The position numbers and the translations under genes are program-made. From the NCBI RefSeq assembly GCF_019279795.1, contig NC_056738.1, positions 472,458,552-472,522,551 of the forward strand: a DNA stretch of 64,000 bases. Reading direction: 5' to 3'. This stretch comes from Protopterus annectens. Taxonomy: Eukaryota; Chordata; Ceratodontiformes; Protopteridae. Below the pieces are notes generated by a model. That model ran no database searches. It had not been told where the DNA came from and saw only the letters and a list, made by a program, of their open reading frames with translations. This document shows, one piece after another, positions 19,441-31,892 of this stretch (within the stretch, counting starts at the first letter, position 1; each line of letters starts with the position of its first letter).

Positions 19441-20970
19441 CAATATTAATTTCACAAACTTTAATCATACTTTAACTTAGGAATGGGGTCCATTACCGTC
19501 ATGGTATTAGAAACCCAAAAGACTTAGAGAATTTAACAAAAGAGAAAGAACATACTGTGTATGCATTTTCCATGTCCCATTATATGTTAATGGAGTGATT
19601 TAATACCTTAGTGTAAAACTCTGGGAAGAAAGATGATGGGTCATCCTCATCACCTCTTACTGGCCAAGAAGGTGGTTACAGGTAAGTATGCCCTGATAAT
19701 ACCCTTCCATACCAATCCAACAAAGATTTCATGCAGATAAAGTGACAGCTGGCTGCTCCTGGCTGGGCCAACAAAGACTCCATATGGATGTGGTGACAGC
19801 TGACTGCTTCTGGCTGGTTCTTGTGGTAGATCACCATCATTTTATTTCACCAGACCTACCATCTAGGGTGTCAGAAGCAGGCAGGAAATCTTCTAACCAC
19901 TTGATATACTGTGCTAAGCTGAACAGTATGTCTAAATGGGTGGACAGGTTCCATAGGTGCACCCACTTGCTAACATGCAGGTGCAGACCTTCTTCATGTA
20001 TATGTGTGATTTAAGGCACAGTTACTCCATTATCAGGGTGTACATATCGGCTATTATTACTCAACAGAACATTGGGGAGAGCAGGACTATGGCCCAGAGT
20101 TAGGTGGTAAAACAGTTTCTTAAGGGGATTCTGTATCTCTAATCTCCTTCTTACCTGTCCTTCATTAATGACAGGCTTTGGTTTGGTGGTGATAAAATTA
20201 ATCACTCGGAAAACACTTTCCTGGGGGGCCATATACCTACAGGATCTTGGGATTACAGGTCCTTATCTGGAATGATCTGAGTGTGGTCTTTCACAAGGGT
20301 CTAGTGTTTCTTATGGAAAACCTATACTTTATTTTGTAAAAGTGGTGTCATAACTGTACTTAAATAAATAATTTCCTTCTGTTTTTTTTTCCAATGAAGA
20401 CTGGATCCTTCACACCTTGAGCATGCACTGCCAGCTCAGGTTCTACCTGATTGAATGTATAACTGCTTATCTTTTTGCTTTGCCAAGGGAAGGACTGTCA
20501 TTTGCCAATGGGAAAAAAAACTTTTAAGTGGATAATCACACTTGTATCATAGTTTGATTATGAGTTTGAAACTTCCTGATGGAAAATGTTGCCTTTAATG
20601 GCTACTCCACCAGGTCCATCACTGCTTCAACCATTTGCTTCAGGAGTTGTGATGAAAATACTTGATTGTTATTCAACAGCTTATTGCTTAGACCATCATG
20701 ACAGGAACCAGACTTCCTTTGATACATTGCTGATTTAAAGTTCAGCCTTCTAGGCCGTTCCACTTGGCATTGTTCTGCCCTTCCTACTTTAGAATTCATC
20801 TTTATATGGCTTTTCCAATTGTCTCTGTTCTTGCTACTTCAGGATTCAGCCCTCACTTGACTGCCCTTAATCTACTTCTGCCCTGAGGTATTTTATTGCA
20901 TGTGATACATCCCATTGACAAACACACTGTGGAGTGACCTTGTGTTAGATATTATGGATATGTGCTTATT
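19441..20970. other. Unassigned 1.5 kb
   Basis: No family motifs in any long frame. A short imperfect duplication of about 57 bp (ACAAAGA...GGTGACAGCTG theme) lies at about 19720-19835. It may hold decayed elements I cannot recognise. Confidence 0.5.
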
Positions 20971-20986
20971 ATGTCTGTTGATGTAA

Positions 20987-21221
20987 TCTGCAGTGGTGGT
21001 GCTGTGGTAGCATTGTCGCCTCACAGTTAGACGTTGCCCATTCGATTCTCAGTTAGAGCGTCTTCTGTGTGGCGACATGTGTGAACGGGCATTCCTTCGT
21101 TGAAGGTTGTGCGTAGGCCCGGCAAGTCAGCATGTAAAACTCTACTGCCAATCATTAGCGGACCGGAGTTCCGCTGTGGCGACCCTAACCGGGAAAAGCC
21201 AAAAGACACAAACAAACAAAC
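20987..21221 (+). mobile_element. tRNA-derived SINE, copy 1
   Basis: The head has pol III-like boxes: A-box-like GTGGTGCTGTGGTAGC and B-box-like CCATTCGATTCTC. The body holds CATTCCTTCGTTGAAGG and the tail GGCGACCCTAACCGGG, ending in CAAACAAACA. It is flanked by perfect 16 bp target duplications ATGTCTGTTGATGTAA (20971-20986 and 21222-21237), which fix both ends. The short A-rich tail and exact TSDs suggest LINE-mediated insertion. Confidence 0.9.
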
Positions 21222-21501
21222 ATGTCTGTTGATGTAAGAAGCAACCCTCTTTGGTGTGTGACAAATATCCTCTCACTGAGACTTCAGGTATTTCACGCTG
21301 AACTTGAGCAATTGTCATAGGATGCAGCTCTCCTCATTTAAAATAGAGATTTTGAGTTTAGATGGTAAAGTTTGTGCAGCCTGATGTTGTTTTATTAAAT
21401 ACTAGCTTAAATCTTTTGCATGACCCATACAAATAGTGAAGTCCCAGAAATGCGATGAGTGCAATTTTCTACATTATCACCATTAGTAATGAGCCACGTG
21501 G

Positions 21502-21733
21502 GACTGCGGTGGTGGTGCTGCGGTAGTGTTGTCGCCTCACAGTTAGACGTTGCCCGTTCGATTCTCAGTTAGAGCGTCTTCTGTGTGGCGACATGCGTGA
21601 ACGGGCATTCCTTCATTGAAGGTTGTGCGTTAGGCCCGGCTAGCCAGCATGTAAAACTCTACTGCCAGTCATTAGCGGACCGGAGTTCCACTGTGGCGAC
21701 CCCTAACCTGGAAAAGCCGAAAGACACAAACAA
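21502..21733 (+). mobile_element. tRNA-derived SINE, copy 2
   Basis: Nearly identical to copy 1, with B-box-like CCGTTCGATTCTC intact. Perfect 17 bp target duplications AGTAATGAGCCACGTGG lie at 21485-21501 and 21734-21750. The starts of copies 1 and 2 are 515 bp apart, in the same orientation. Confidence 0.92.
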
Positions 21734-21750
21734 AGTAATGAGCCACGTGG

Positions 21751-22080
21751 CAGGCTCAGTGGAAGACTACCAGAAGATGTGTCACAAAAGGCTTTCCTTG
21801 ATATAATTCTGGTCAAAGCTAGGAAAGTATATTAGAAAGTTAGGGGTAAAAACGGAGGAATCTGATCAAGTTTTCACTGGGTATTTGTGTATGTACAGTA
21901 GGCACACTAAAGAGATTTAATTAGGAGCATTCTTTTTCACTTAGAGTGGTACATAGTGAAGCAGTGTAGTATGAGTAAACTGTGGAATCCAGGTCAGGTA
22001 ATAAGTTTGCTGATCACAGAGTTATAATTATTCTGGTATTACTGGGCAGAGAATGAATCAGTTTGTGCCAGCTAGAAAAA
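21751..22080. other. Unassigned spacer
   Basis: I see no gene, repeat or element signature here. Confidence 0.5.
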
Positions 22081-22368
22081 CATGCAGAATGTCAACGTTT
22101 GTCACTACTCTGCCACAGTTACATTTCTATGACTAGAAAGTGCAATGAAAAATGTCACAGCTCCAGTCCCTCTACCCCACCTGTATGCCAAAATGTGGCT
22201 TGTAAACTGAAGCATGTTGATCAATCCAATCCACTTTGAATAATAGTCAATTTAAGGAAAAAAATTATATTGAAGTAACGTTTGCTGAACCTCGGAGGTA
22301 ATTATTTTTTGTGGGGAGGGAAGCCTCCCCTGCACTCTGCATGAGGGGCAACCCCACACCCATTTGAG

Positions 22369-22370
<2 letters not shown>

Positions 22371-22416
<46 letters not shown>

Positions 22417-22434
22417 TGTGTGTGTGTGTGTGTA
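22371..22434. repeat. (TA)n then (TG)n microsatellite
   Basis: About 22 TA units (22371-22414) followed by about 9 TG units. It interrupts the degenerate repeat region. Confidence 0.95.
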
Positions 22435-25400
22435 TACCTACTGGAGGTTGCACATCAGTGGAGAAAAGGGAAAACTTTGCACATGCAGTTTGGGAATATT
22501 CTTTTCATCATGCTGGCTTCTCAGAGAAATATCCTTTCCCATAGGTTATGCTTTAATATGAATTGTACAAAGCACTGCTACTTTTCCTGTCTGTTGAGCA
22601 AAATGGTGGCACCTTTTCAGCATCAAGTTCCTTGCCGTTTCTGCTGTGCAGGAGTGCTACTGTCACTGTCTACTGTGTACTTAGTTTAATTTGCATTAAC
22701 ACAGTAATTCAAGCATATTGGTTTAGGACTTGCCAACACACTGTCATTCTATAATACTAATGATGTAACTCTCATTTTTAGTTCAACAATACAGTGTAAG
22801 TGCTACTTTATTAAAGTGCAATGTAAATGTCACATCTCCTTTTGGGAACAGCATATCAAGTACTTCGGTATAGGGCAAATCATATCACAGTATTATTATG
22901 CTGCTAAAAGTGAATATTCAGTCTTTTTTAATTTAACAGTAGTGTCAAATGTTTTCCGTAGATGTTTTAAAATGATGTATTTTGCCTTTTTTTGCTTTTG
23001 TTTTTATGGTAAGATACAGGGCAAAATGTTACAGCACCACTCAAAAAAAATCAATTTCCTTGCATGATATGCTTTAATAAGTTGCCTGCAAGCATCACAG
23101 CATAGCTCTGCATTAGCACAATAAGTTTAGTACAGTCTCTACACATGTTGTTTTAGGGCTTGTCACAACATGATCATACTATGTTGTTAAAAACGTGTGT
23201 CATTTTTTAATTTTAGTTCACTACTTAAGCATCATTCTGTTGCTATAAAGCGTAACACACAAACATGTCACAGCTCCAGTTACAACCCCCATCCAATGTG
23301 CATGTCATAATAGGGCTTGTTACTTATTATAATACTGTCGCTAACAGTTTCTGTACAGCATCTCATTACCTTATGCACTATGCTAACAATGTGTGTCTTC
23401 TCTCTTTTAATAAAACAGTATAGAGACAAATTGCTGTGCCTTGCAGACATTTCGAAATGTTGCCTTTTTACATTTTCATCATGATAATGCATAAAGGAAA
23501 ATATCACCACTCCACTTGGAAAAGAAAGTTTTCCAGTATGGTAGACTTTAGTATACACTGCACAAAGTGCTGGTGCTTTTACTGTCTACTGAAATAAATC
23601 ACTACTGAATATCAGCACGTTCCTTGCAGTCACTGCAGGTCAGTGTTACTGGTTCTTTCTACCGTGGAAAGGGAATAATGTAGATAAACATTACCCCTTA
23701 GCTATTTATTACCACATTACATTTAGTACACTCTCTACATGTTGTTTTAGAGCTTGTCCTCACTTTATCATGCTACATTACTAATGATGCCTGCTCTGAG
23801 TTTAGTTCAACAGTGCAGTGTCTGTATTATGTCTGTTAAAGTGTAATGTAAAGTATCACAACTCCAGTCAGGTCGCCCACCATCAGGTATAGCATACAGA
23901 GTAAAATATCAGAGCTACACGTACATCCATGAATGGTGTGCTGTAATGGGTATTGCCCAAGCATTGCTACTTCTGTATGTTGAGCAAAATGGTACCATGA
24001 AATAACACCATGCTCCTTACAATCTCTATTGTATAATGGAATGAGTATTATTGTCACTGTCTAATGTGCAAATGGAATAGGACAGATAAACATTAAATGC
24101 CGCAGCTCTGGTATCTCAGATCCCCCTCATCCATTGTGCTAAATTCCTAAAAAACATCCGGATTCCAGAATAATTCATGTTCAGGATACCATGCTACTCA
24201 GAGATTTCTAGGATAACATAAACAAAGATGTAGCTAAATGAAGGCCTCCTCAGTTCTTCCTTCAGTATGTGCAGATTAGGAATCACTTGATTCCATGATG
24301 TTTTCCCCCTCACTTCCCTGAATGGTAGAGTAAGTATATACAAACTGGCACTGTATGTCAGTTTATATGTTACATCAAAAATATGCCCATTGGATGCAGT
24401 GGGGAATCCTACAGCAACACGGTCATTGCTGAGGATCCATCCCCCTGTATATTAGCAGTGAAAATACAAACATGATGTGAGGGATGTCCAGATGTGTGTA
24501 GTACTAATTCTGACTTACAGGGGGAGCATACTGCAATGCTGACATTACAAGTGAATTCCTGGCCAGTAAGTGTGTGGTTTAGGTGCCACCCATTGTCATC
24601 GTTTTCACACAAATGGGACAAATGCACATGCCAGTTTTTGCTTTAAATGGTGTGCAGCATACATGCACAGTTGCACTGCATGCCACCGGTTATATATCTG
24701 TAAAGCTATTATATGCATGACAAAGATTTCCCTGTAGCACTAATGCTAATACAGAAGTGGGGTTTATGACCACAACAGTAATGCTGACATAGAGATGGTC
24801 CTGTGGAGACAGCCATCTTAACTACTTCAGTGGCTATATATAAGACTTAGCAGGCTTCATGATATGCCAGGAGTAGATCATGGGATTCAGTAACACAGAA
24901 TGTTTCTGAATCACATTACTCATACATGGCATATGGTAACATACTGGGAGCAGTGGTTCATGCTTAGTTACCAGTGCTACATGAACATATTCTCTCCCCT
25001 GGATTGATGTCTAGGTTGAAACAAAGTTGTAGGTTCAAAGCAGTGTTACATATCACAACAAAGGCCCTACAATACATCACCAACACTACCCTAAACCTTT
25101 TGGAGTCTGGCCTGGTGTGTATTATGTCTGATATTTTTTTAGCCACTGCAAAATACAAAACAGAATTTAATAGCTCCAGTGGAAAAAGTGCAATGTAAAA
25201 TAATGTTTTCTAGAATTATTTTAAAACAGTATGTGATGACCCACAAATGAACCAGTAATCAAGGAGCATCAGTCCTCACCAATGGCACCAGTAGGGGGAC
25301 ATTCAATGGGAGAATGACAAGTACATACAGTATTTCCAGATGCAGCTCTCTGTATCAAGTGCAAATTCCCTTAAGAGCTCACAGAGACCACAGTCAGTCT

Positions 25401-25581
25401 GGGTCTGATTTCTCCCTCTTTCTCCAGCTCCCCCGATAAGACTTCCCACTAGCATAGCTACAGAGTTAAGTCCTTAGCCAGGGTTCCAAACCAAGTCCTC
25501 CAGCACTAACTCTGTCCAACCAGTGCTTCGTGTTCCTGCCCAAGTAGCTGACACAAAGACTCCTGGAGATTTTTTTACACA

Positions 25582-25582
<1 letters not shown>

Positions 25583-25648
<66 letters not shown>

Positions 25649-25699
25649 CACACACACACACACACACATGCGCGCGTGTGCACGCACACACACATACAT
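25583..25699. repeat. (CA)n microsatellite, compound
   Basis: Over 40 CA units with ATG and CGCG interruptions near its right end. Apparent long His/Thr or Val/Cys reading frames here are repeat artefacts. Confidence 0.95.
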
Positions 25700-26880
25700 A
25701 CCTGGAAAAGTCTGGCAAAAGTTTATTAGCTATGCCTCCTTCTGCCAAGATTATAGGGTAGTCACCACTGCCACCAGAACCTCTTATCAGCTACTTTAAG
25801 GCCCTTAACAAAGGGTGCCCAATCTTACTGTGTAATATTAATATTAATACAAATGGTAGTTTGACCAAGAGCAAAGCTATTAGGAATAGCCCACACAGTG
25901 TCATCAAATAAATATTCAAGTACTTGCAAAACTTAAAATATCTCTACACAGATCAGCCACAATGAAAGGTTTAAATATATTTAATAATAAATAATAAAGG
26001 AACGAGACAATACTAAATACATATTCACATCTGAATTAAGCTTTACTTTATTGCTGACTGTATCTAAGAGAGTTATACTGTTCCCTCGAAACTTACTTCA
26101 TTAGAGCAAGGCAGATGTGTTGAATGGATCTTCTAGTTGTTGTCAGGTCCAAGACATAATGCAGAATGCTCTGTCTCACTAAGAGACTTCCCAAATTAAT
26201 ATCTAAAATATTACTACTTGGATAGCTTGCAGAATGACACATTTTCTCGTCATCTAACCTCTAGTTCCTAAGCCAAAACCACCACTGCTAGAAGCTGGCA
26301 ACAATTAGCATCTACCTGTAAAAATATACAGACAAAGGCTTTTTCCTCAGATCTTTGGCAGATACTGGAAGTCATAAAACAATTGCATTCCTTCATGCTT
26401 CAAAAGTAGCCATTAGTTCACTCCAAGGACAATACAGAAATCTTCCTAGTAAAGACCTTGTGTCTCTAGTTGCATTGAAAACTTGAGAGATAGCCTCTTT
26501 ATTGCATCCTATAAAGTAATTTAATTTCAGCTATTTTTCTAAAGTTTGCTGGACTGAAGTTAACCCTCCAGTTTCCTCTGATAACACATACATTTGAACA
26601 GTTACAATAGTGCATGTATATTTCTGTTCTCTTGCAGTAGGGCACACTGTGGATACATTTTAAGCAGAAGCACTTCAAAAAATACCTTTTCAACACAAAC
26701 ATCTGTATAGAGCAGTTTGATATACACATGACATGCAGTTCTAATACATTTGTAACTCAAGCATCTTATATAAATCATTTCGATATTCACCAATTACATA
26801 GAATTATTTACACAATTCCAGCTAGCTGTGCTGGTAGTACCTCCTTTCATCGCACAGTATATGTTACTTTTTTCTCTTAC
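25700..26880. other. Unassigned stretch within the repeat region
   Basis: AT-rich and without protein motifs. Part may be diverged monomers of the surrounding degenerate family. Confidence 0.4.
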
Positions 26881-27108
26881 TATAAAGTGTATAGCAAAAT
26901 GTCACAACTCCAGTCAGGAGCCCTATTCAGGCATCAGAGAATAGGCCTTGTCGATAGCATAATAGCATTATGCTGCTTACAGTGTATGTCCCATTTTTTT
27001 CTAATTCAAAACGTCAGTGTCAAAAGCTGTTTCCTGATGATATTTTAAAATGTATCTTGTTTTATATCACAACTACAGTCATAGCAGTGCAGGTATTTAA
27101 GAATAATG

Positions 27109-27395
27109 CCGTGGTGGTACAGCGGTTGCGTTGTTGCCTCACAGCAAGAAGTTCTCCCGTTCGATTCTCAGCTAGTGTGTGGGAAGTGCCTTCTGTGTTG
27201 AGTCTGCATTTCCTCCCTGCGGTCGAGTGGCCTCCGAAAGACATGCGTGAATGGGCGTGCCTTCGCTGAAGGTTGGGCATCGGGCTGGCAACTCGGCGCC
27301 ATAAAAATTGACTGCCAATCATTAGCGGACCGGAGTTCCGCTGTGGCGACCCCTAACCGGGAAAAGCCAAAAAGACAAACAACAAACAACAACAA
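27109..27395 (+). mobile_element. tRNA-derived SINE, copy 3 (long subfamily)
   Basis: Same family as copies 1 and 2, with A-box-like GTGGTGGTACAGCGGTTGC, B-box-like CCGTTCGATTCTC and the tail GTGGCGACCCCTAACCGGG ending in (CAA)n. It carries about 60 extra bases in the middle (around TTGAGTCTGCATTTCCTCC) absent from copies 1 and 2, and GGTTGGGCAT in place of GGTTGTGCGT, so it is a distinct subfamily. Possible short duplication of AAGAATA on both sides; not firm. Confidence 0.88.
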
Positions 27396-28045
27396 GATCA
27401 CAGAAGAATAGCACTGTGTGGTTAACAAGGTTTGTTATGTCTGATAAAAAGCAAAGCAGAATGCCAGGGCTCATGTCATCATGGTAATATGCAAAACAAA
27501 ATGTTACAGCTCCAGCATCATAGAATAGTTTTAGTTACACACAGTAATGCTATGCTGTTAAAAATATGTGTTCCAGCTATTTTTTCATAGTCATTGTAAA
27601 ATGCAGTGTCACATCTCCAGCTGAAATGACAAATGTTGTTTTCCTGAATTATTTAAAACACTGCTTATTACTCCTGTCTATGGTCCTACTGAAGGCAAAC
27701 TCATCAAACTCCCATTTTGTTCAGTTTATCCCTTAACCAAAAATAGTGCTAACCTGGTGGTAGGTTATATTAGTTGGGGGAGGGCAGAGGTTTTCACATC
27801 GACAACACTGTATTAGTGGTATGCAAAAATCCCAGGAAGAGTCATTTCTGTAGGGATCTTTAGGGGAAAGAAACTTGATGAAATGAATTCTAAGGGAATT
27901 TGCCCTTGACATTAAAGACCAAATATGTTACTATAAGGTAGAATATAAAATGTCACAGCTCTTCTCAAAAATCCAGCCCCTACCATTCATGCCAGAACAG
28001 GTTTTGCAACTGCACAATACTACTTCCACTATGTTGTTGCCTATG

Positions 28046-28345
28046 TGCATACCTCTCAACTGTCCAGATTGTGCCTCAGATTTTTGGCCTGTTCCTCATA
28101 AAATTTGTGTTTTTTCTGGATTTTTCTGTGAAATCAGTGAGGTTTGACTTCACTAAATAATGACAGGCATTTGTGTTTCAGACTTTATATCCCTAAGAAA
28201 ATATATGGTAACATAAGACCTTTTATTCTAGCAACTTTCTAAGTTTATAAGAGTAATTTTTAAAAAGTATCCCTATTTTTGGGCTTTGCCCCATCATTAT
28301 TTTAGGCTTTGTTCAGATTTTTTGTGCTGTGAGGTTGAGACCTAT
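28046..28345 (+). mobile_element. MITE-like element, copy 1 (CATACCTCTCAAC ends)
   Basis: About 300 bp starting CATACCTCTCAACTGTCC and ending GAGGTTGAGACCTATG, so the ends are inverted repeats. It matches 31058-31355 along its length (CCTCAGATTTTTGG, CTCATAAAATTTGTG, GACAGGCATTTG). No coding capacity, so non-autonomous. Superfamily not identified. Confidence 0.7.
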
Positions 28346-28600
28346 GCCTATGTGTGTACCTCATTTTTTTAAATTTCCCAAGGATATTGCTAAATACTGA
28401 TCTCAGATATTTTAAAATGATATATTCATTGCTTTATGTCCAGAGATCCACTCTAGTAGCGCTTTGTTGCTGACAATATGTGTAGCTTTTTTTTACTTAA
28501 CATTGCATTTTCAGTGATTCTCACACAGATTTTAAAATGATCTGTTTGTTTACCATTGTGATAACATGAAAAAAAAGTCACAGGTCAGGTAAATCACAGT

Positions 28601-29490
28601 AGCACTTAATTTATTCTTCCTTTATAATATTTTGAACTTCATTGTAATACATCCCTCAAACCATGCTCATCTATTATTTCTAATGCTGAGTTATTAATTC
28701 CTAGCAAATGAATGTTTGGCTTTTAGAAATGTTTGCTATTAATGACATAAGTGTCATATATACTTGGTGAACCTGATATTCCTTAAATATGTTTAATGTG
28801 AGGCATATTCCTTCCCTCCCAATGGTAAATGTTTGCTATATTTCTGTATCTTTGTTATTAATTTAACGTAATTTACTGATATTGCAGGTGCTCATGAACA
28901 AATAATAATACAAATAATATTAATAATTATAATAATGTTTACATGTTGAACCAAAAAAGAAGCCCCTCATAGTATTCTACTCATACCTCTAAATCCATTC
29001 TGAGAACATCTCTCTGTAAGCCTTCTCACTATTACTTAGCATGTGGAAGCAAACGGGTACATCTAATTTTGTGCAGGTATGTTCTGTCTCCTTGAAAATT
29101 GACTAAAAAGGAAGGTAAAAGTTATAGTGCACTTCTAACTGCATTCTCTGTTTAAGTGCATTTTAAGGGAGTGCTCAGTCAGGGTAATAAGTCTAGGAAT
29201 TTTGGAAATTCTTCTTGGAGTCCTACTTTCCTTGTTCTAGTTATGGGATCTTATATTTTAGTTAAGGTATGTTAATATGATACAACCATGTTGAGAATTT
29301 ATAATAGAAATACTGAAAGCCGCCAGTGTTTTAGCCTTAGGATTCATTTAGAAAGTACTTCATTTTAACTAGACAATACCTGCATATTTTCTCCAAACAT
29401 AAAATATATTCAAATCATAACAATTTTTGACTATGAGAGCTGCCCTGTTTTAGATTAGAATTAAAAAAGTAAATAATTTTATGGACCAAA
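28601..29490. other. Unassigned AT-rich stretch
   Basis: I see only short AAT-rich runs (about 28900-28935) and no gene or element motif. Confidence 0.5.
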
Positions 29491-29794
29491 GGGCAATTGG
29501 GTTCATAGGTCACCTCAAGCTAATAGACCAATTAAACCATTTGAAGCCTAAGCACTTCAGTTTCATTAGTGTACCCATCACTTGCTCCCCCTGTCCATAA
29601 CGGATGGGGTTTAGGCCAGGTATAAATGTGCAATCTTTCATCCATTCCTATAAGTTAGATTTGAAGATACATGGATAATGATTTAGTTTACCAAAAACAG
29701 ATGTTTATTCCACATGTAGGCAATTTCTTGGAAGAGATATCTTTGATCTTAGGTCAACAAGTCTTATTTATCCTGCAATCTAAATTTAAGTTAC

Positions 29795-31800
29795 TTAGTA
29801 GATCATGAAGGATTGGATCATGTATAGCTTTGCACGCCAGATATAGATCATCTTGTAGCAGTCTGGAAGAGTCACAAAAGAAAGAAAGGGCTTTAGGTGC
29901 TCTGTGTAACTAACGGTCCTAATGCCAGACATTTTTTTGGTGAAAAAACATTGTAGATACTCAGAACAGGATAGGTGCTTAGACAGGTACATGCTAAAGT
30001 GTGTATTGTAGTCTAGCATGGACCTGACAATGAATAAATAGAGGGAGACAGTTGGCATCTTTGTACCAAGTGAATAAACCCTTCATAATCAGTTGTGTGA
30101 GCTAGACAAAGTGCCCAGGCTTGTAATGGCAGTGTCTGTTTTAAGTGTGTATCATTTATGTGGTAGGTGTGTGAGACTTTCTGCTTTCTAACTGTAAGAT
30201 GCTACATTTTCTTTTGGCATTCAGCTTTAGACCATGATCCTGATAAATGACAATTCTGTCCATGTTAGGATTTCTTGGAGGATATGAGTATCTTTAGCAG
30301 AGCTGATGATTGCTCAAGCTTGCGATTATTCATGAACTTGTTCAGTCAAGGGCTTTGACATCAGAGAGGTAAACGCCAAATAGATGTGGTCCCCGACCAG
30401 AGTCCTGGAGTGTCATGAAAAGTCTCTTGGAAAATAGCATGACATCAGTTCTAACAGAGTAGCTGCTGTCAGTAAGCCAAATGGTAACTGAGTGGGTTAA
30501 GTAAGTATTTATATCGAATCTGACCAATTTGTCAAATGATACCAGAGTATGGCATAGTGTCACAGGCCTTACCTAGATCAAAGAAAACTGTGTGCATGGA
30601 GTTACCCACATCTAGTGCTTCTATGACACTTTTAAGGTAACCATTTGATTTTCTGAGATTTTTTTGTGTGATTCAATGACTAAAAATATGGTCTTTCATT
30701 AGACTGCCATTTATTTGAGCATGTACTCCCTTTTTTCAAAGGTATGGTGATCCCAGAGCTGGTGTATGTAAGTTCAGAGGTGTGGGCAGCTTGATCCCTT
30801 GCAAAAAAAAAAAAAAACACCTTTAAAGGAGAACAGTGATGTTTGATTTTGTTCTCATTTATTTTCACAGTTATTTTGATACAATTCTGGGGACTGGACT
30901 TAACAAGTCTTGGGGTTATAACAGGGAGGCCTCTTTCAAAGAAGTTAATTATGTTTAATAGGTATGATCTGAATTTTACAAAGCCAAATTAGTTTGGAGC
31001 TAGGGATTGTAGGTTTCCATGTCCCTGTTGGTGAAGTTTGTGATGACATGTTCAAGCCATACTTCCCAACTGTACAGATTTTTGCAGAATGTCTAGATTT
31101 TTACCTCAGATTTTTGGTCTGTTTCTCATAAAATTTGTGTTTTTCTGGCAAATCACCCAGAACTGAACTCATTAAATAAAGCCAGACATTTGAGTTTCAG
31201 ACTCCATATCCTTCAGAAAATGTATGATAACAAAGCCTGTTATCCTGCCAACGTCTAAGAGCAATATTTAAAATCAGCCCCTATTTCTGAGCCTTTGTCC
31301 CCCCATTATTTTTGTCTTTGTACAGTTTTCTTCTAGTAAGAGGTTGAGAGGTATGGTTCCATCAACTTGCAAAATGATGCTAGTGAGGCTGATAGAGCTG
31401 TGGTTGCCAAGGTCTGTTGTGGAGCCTCCATTTTAGACAGGAACAACTACAGATATTCTGATCTTCTGGTACATTTTTAGTGATGACACGGTAGTTGAAC
31501 AGTTTAAGGAGGTGGTCTGATAAAGAGTGTTTCATATCGATCAGGAAACAGCCCATCATGTTGTCTGGAGCCACAGAAGTGTTATTTTTGATTTTAGTGT
31601 CTGTTCTGAGGTGATTTACAGAGGGATGAGTGGTAGTGTTTAGGAGCAATATACTTTGTACAGGAAAACTTGAAGTTGGCTGGGGAGTGAAGCTTAAGCT
31701 GAATTTGTCTGCTAGGGTGTGTGCTATACCCTCACTATTTGAGAGTTGGGATTTGGCTGGGGAATGAAGCTTGAGCTGAATTTTTCTGCTTGGGTGTGAG
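29795..31800 (-). pseudogene. CR1-D reverse transcriptase remnants
   Basis: Recognisable minus-strand pieces are SLYLFIVRSMLDYNTHFSMY (thumb, 29795-30058), DKLVRFDINTYLTHSVTIWL with GPHLFGVYLSDV (motif A-B region, 30342-30563), and TSVAPDNMMGCFLIDMKHSL with LLKLFNYRVITKNVPEDQNI (fingers, 31380-31649). Each aligns with the matching part of CR1-A or CR1-C but with many changes and stops; no functional reading is possible. Confidence 0.7.
31058..31355 (+). mobile_element. MITE-like element, copy 2, inside CR1-D
   Basis: Starts CATACTTCCCAACTGTAC and ends GGTTGAGAGGTATGG; the right end is the exact complement of the copy 1 left end (CATACCTCTCAAC). About 300 bp, inserted in the CR1-D RT region, which resumes at 31380. 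Confidence 0.75.
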
Positions 31801-31892
31801 CTGTGCCTTCAGTATCAGTATCTGAGTGTAATGCTATCGGTGACAATGCTGGTTATTATTTCTGAGCTTGTTGAAGTAATTAAACATAGAAA

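Larger units (their letters stand above)
22080..28600 (+). repeat. Degenerate ~200-300 bp repeat family, scattered array
   Basis: A core like AAATGTCACAGCTCCAGTC recurs in one orientation at about 22155, 22830, 23025, 23263, 23503, 23855, 24096, 26898, 27503, 27608 and 27950. Between cores the same phrases recur in order: AGGGCTTGTC, CTATGTTGTTAA(A/C)AA, GTGTGTC, a T-run with AATTCAACAGTGCAGTGTC, TTTTAAAATGAT and AGTGTAATGTAAA. This fits an old satellite-like array of a monomer of roughly 200-300 bp, now broken by microsatellites and a SINE. No coding motif is seen inside. Confidence 0.55.

Noticed and set aside
20987..21080. Functional tRNA gene
   Set aside because: A- and B-box-like segments belong to a SINE head; there is no cloverleaf and the sequence repeats as a SINE with target duplications.
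25466..25729. Long His/Thr and Val/Cys reading frames, also at 46848-47477, 51500-51794, 53907-54319, 54366-54779, 60085-60449 and 62940-63392
   Set aside because: They are translations of (CA)n/(TG)n arrays. Only the unique part 46848-47309 of the PLE-2 frame is kept.
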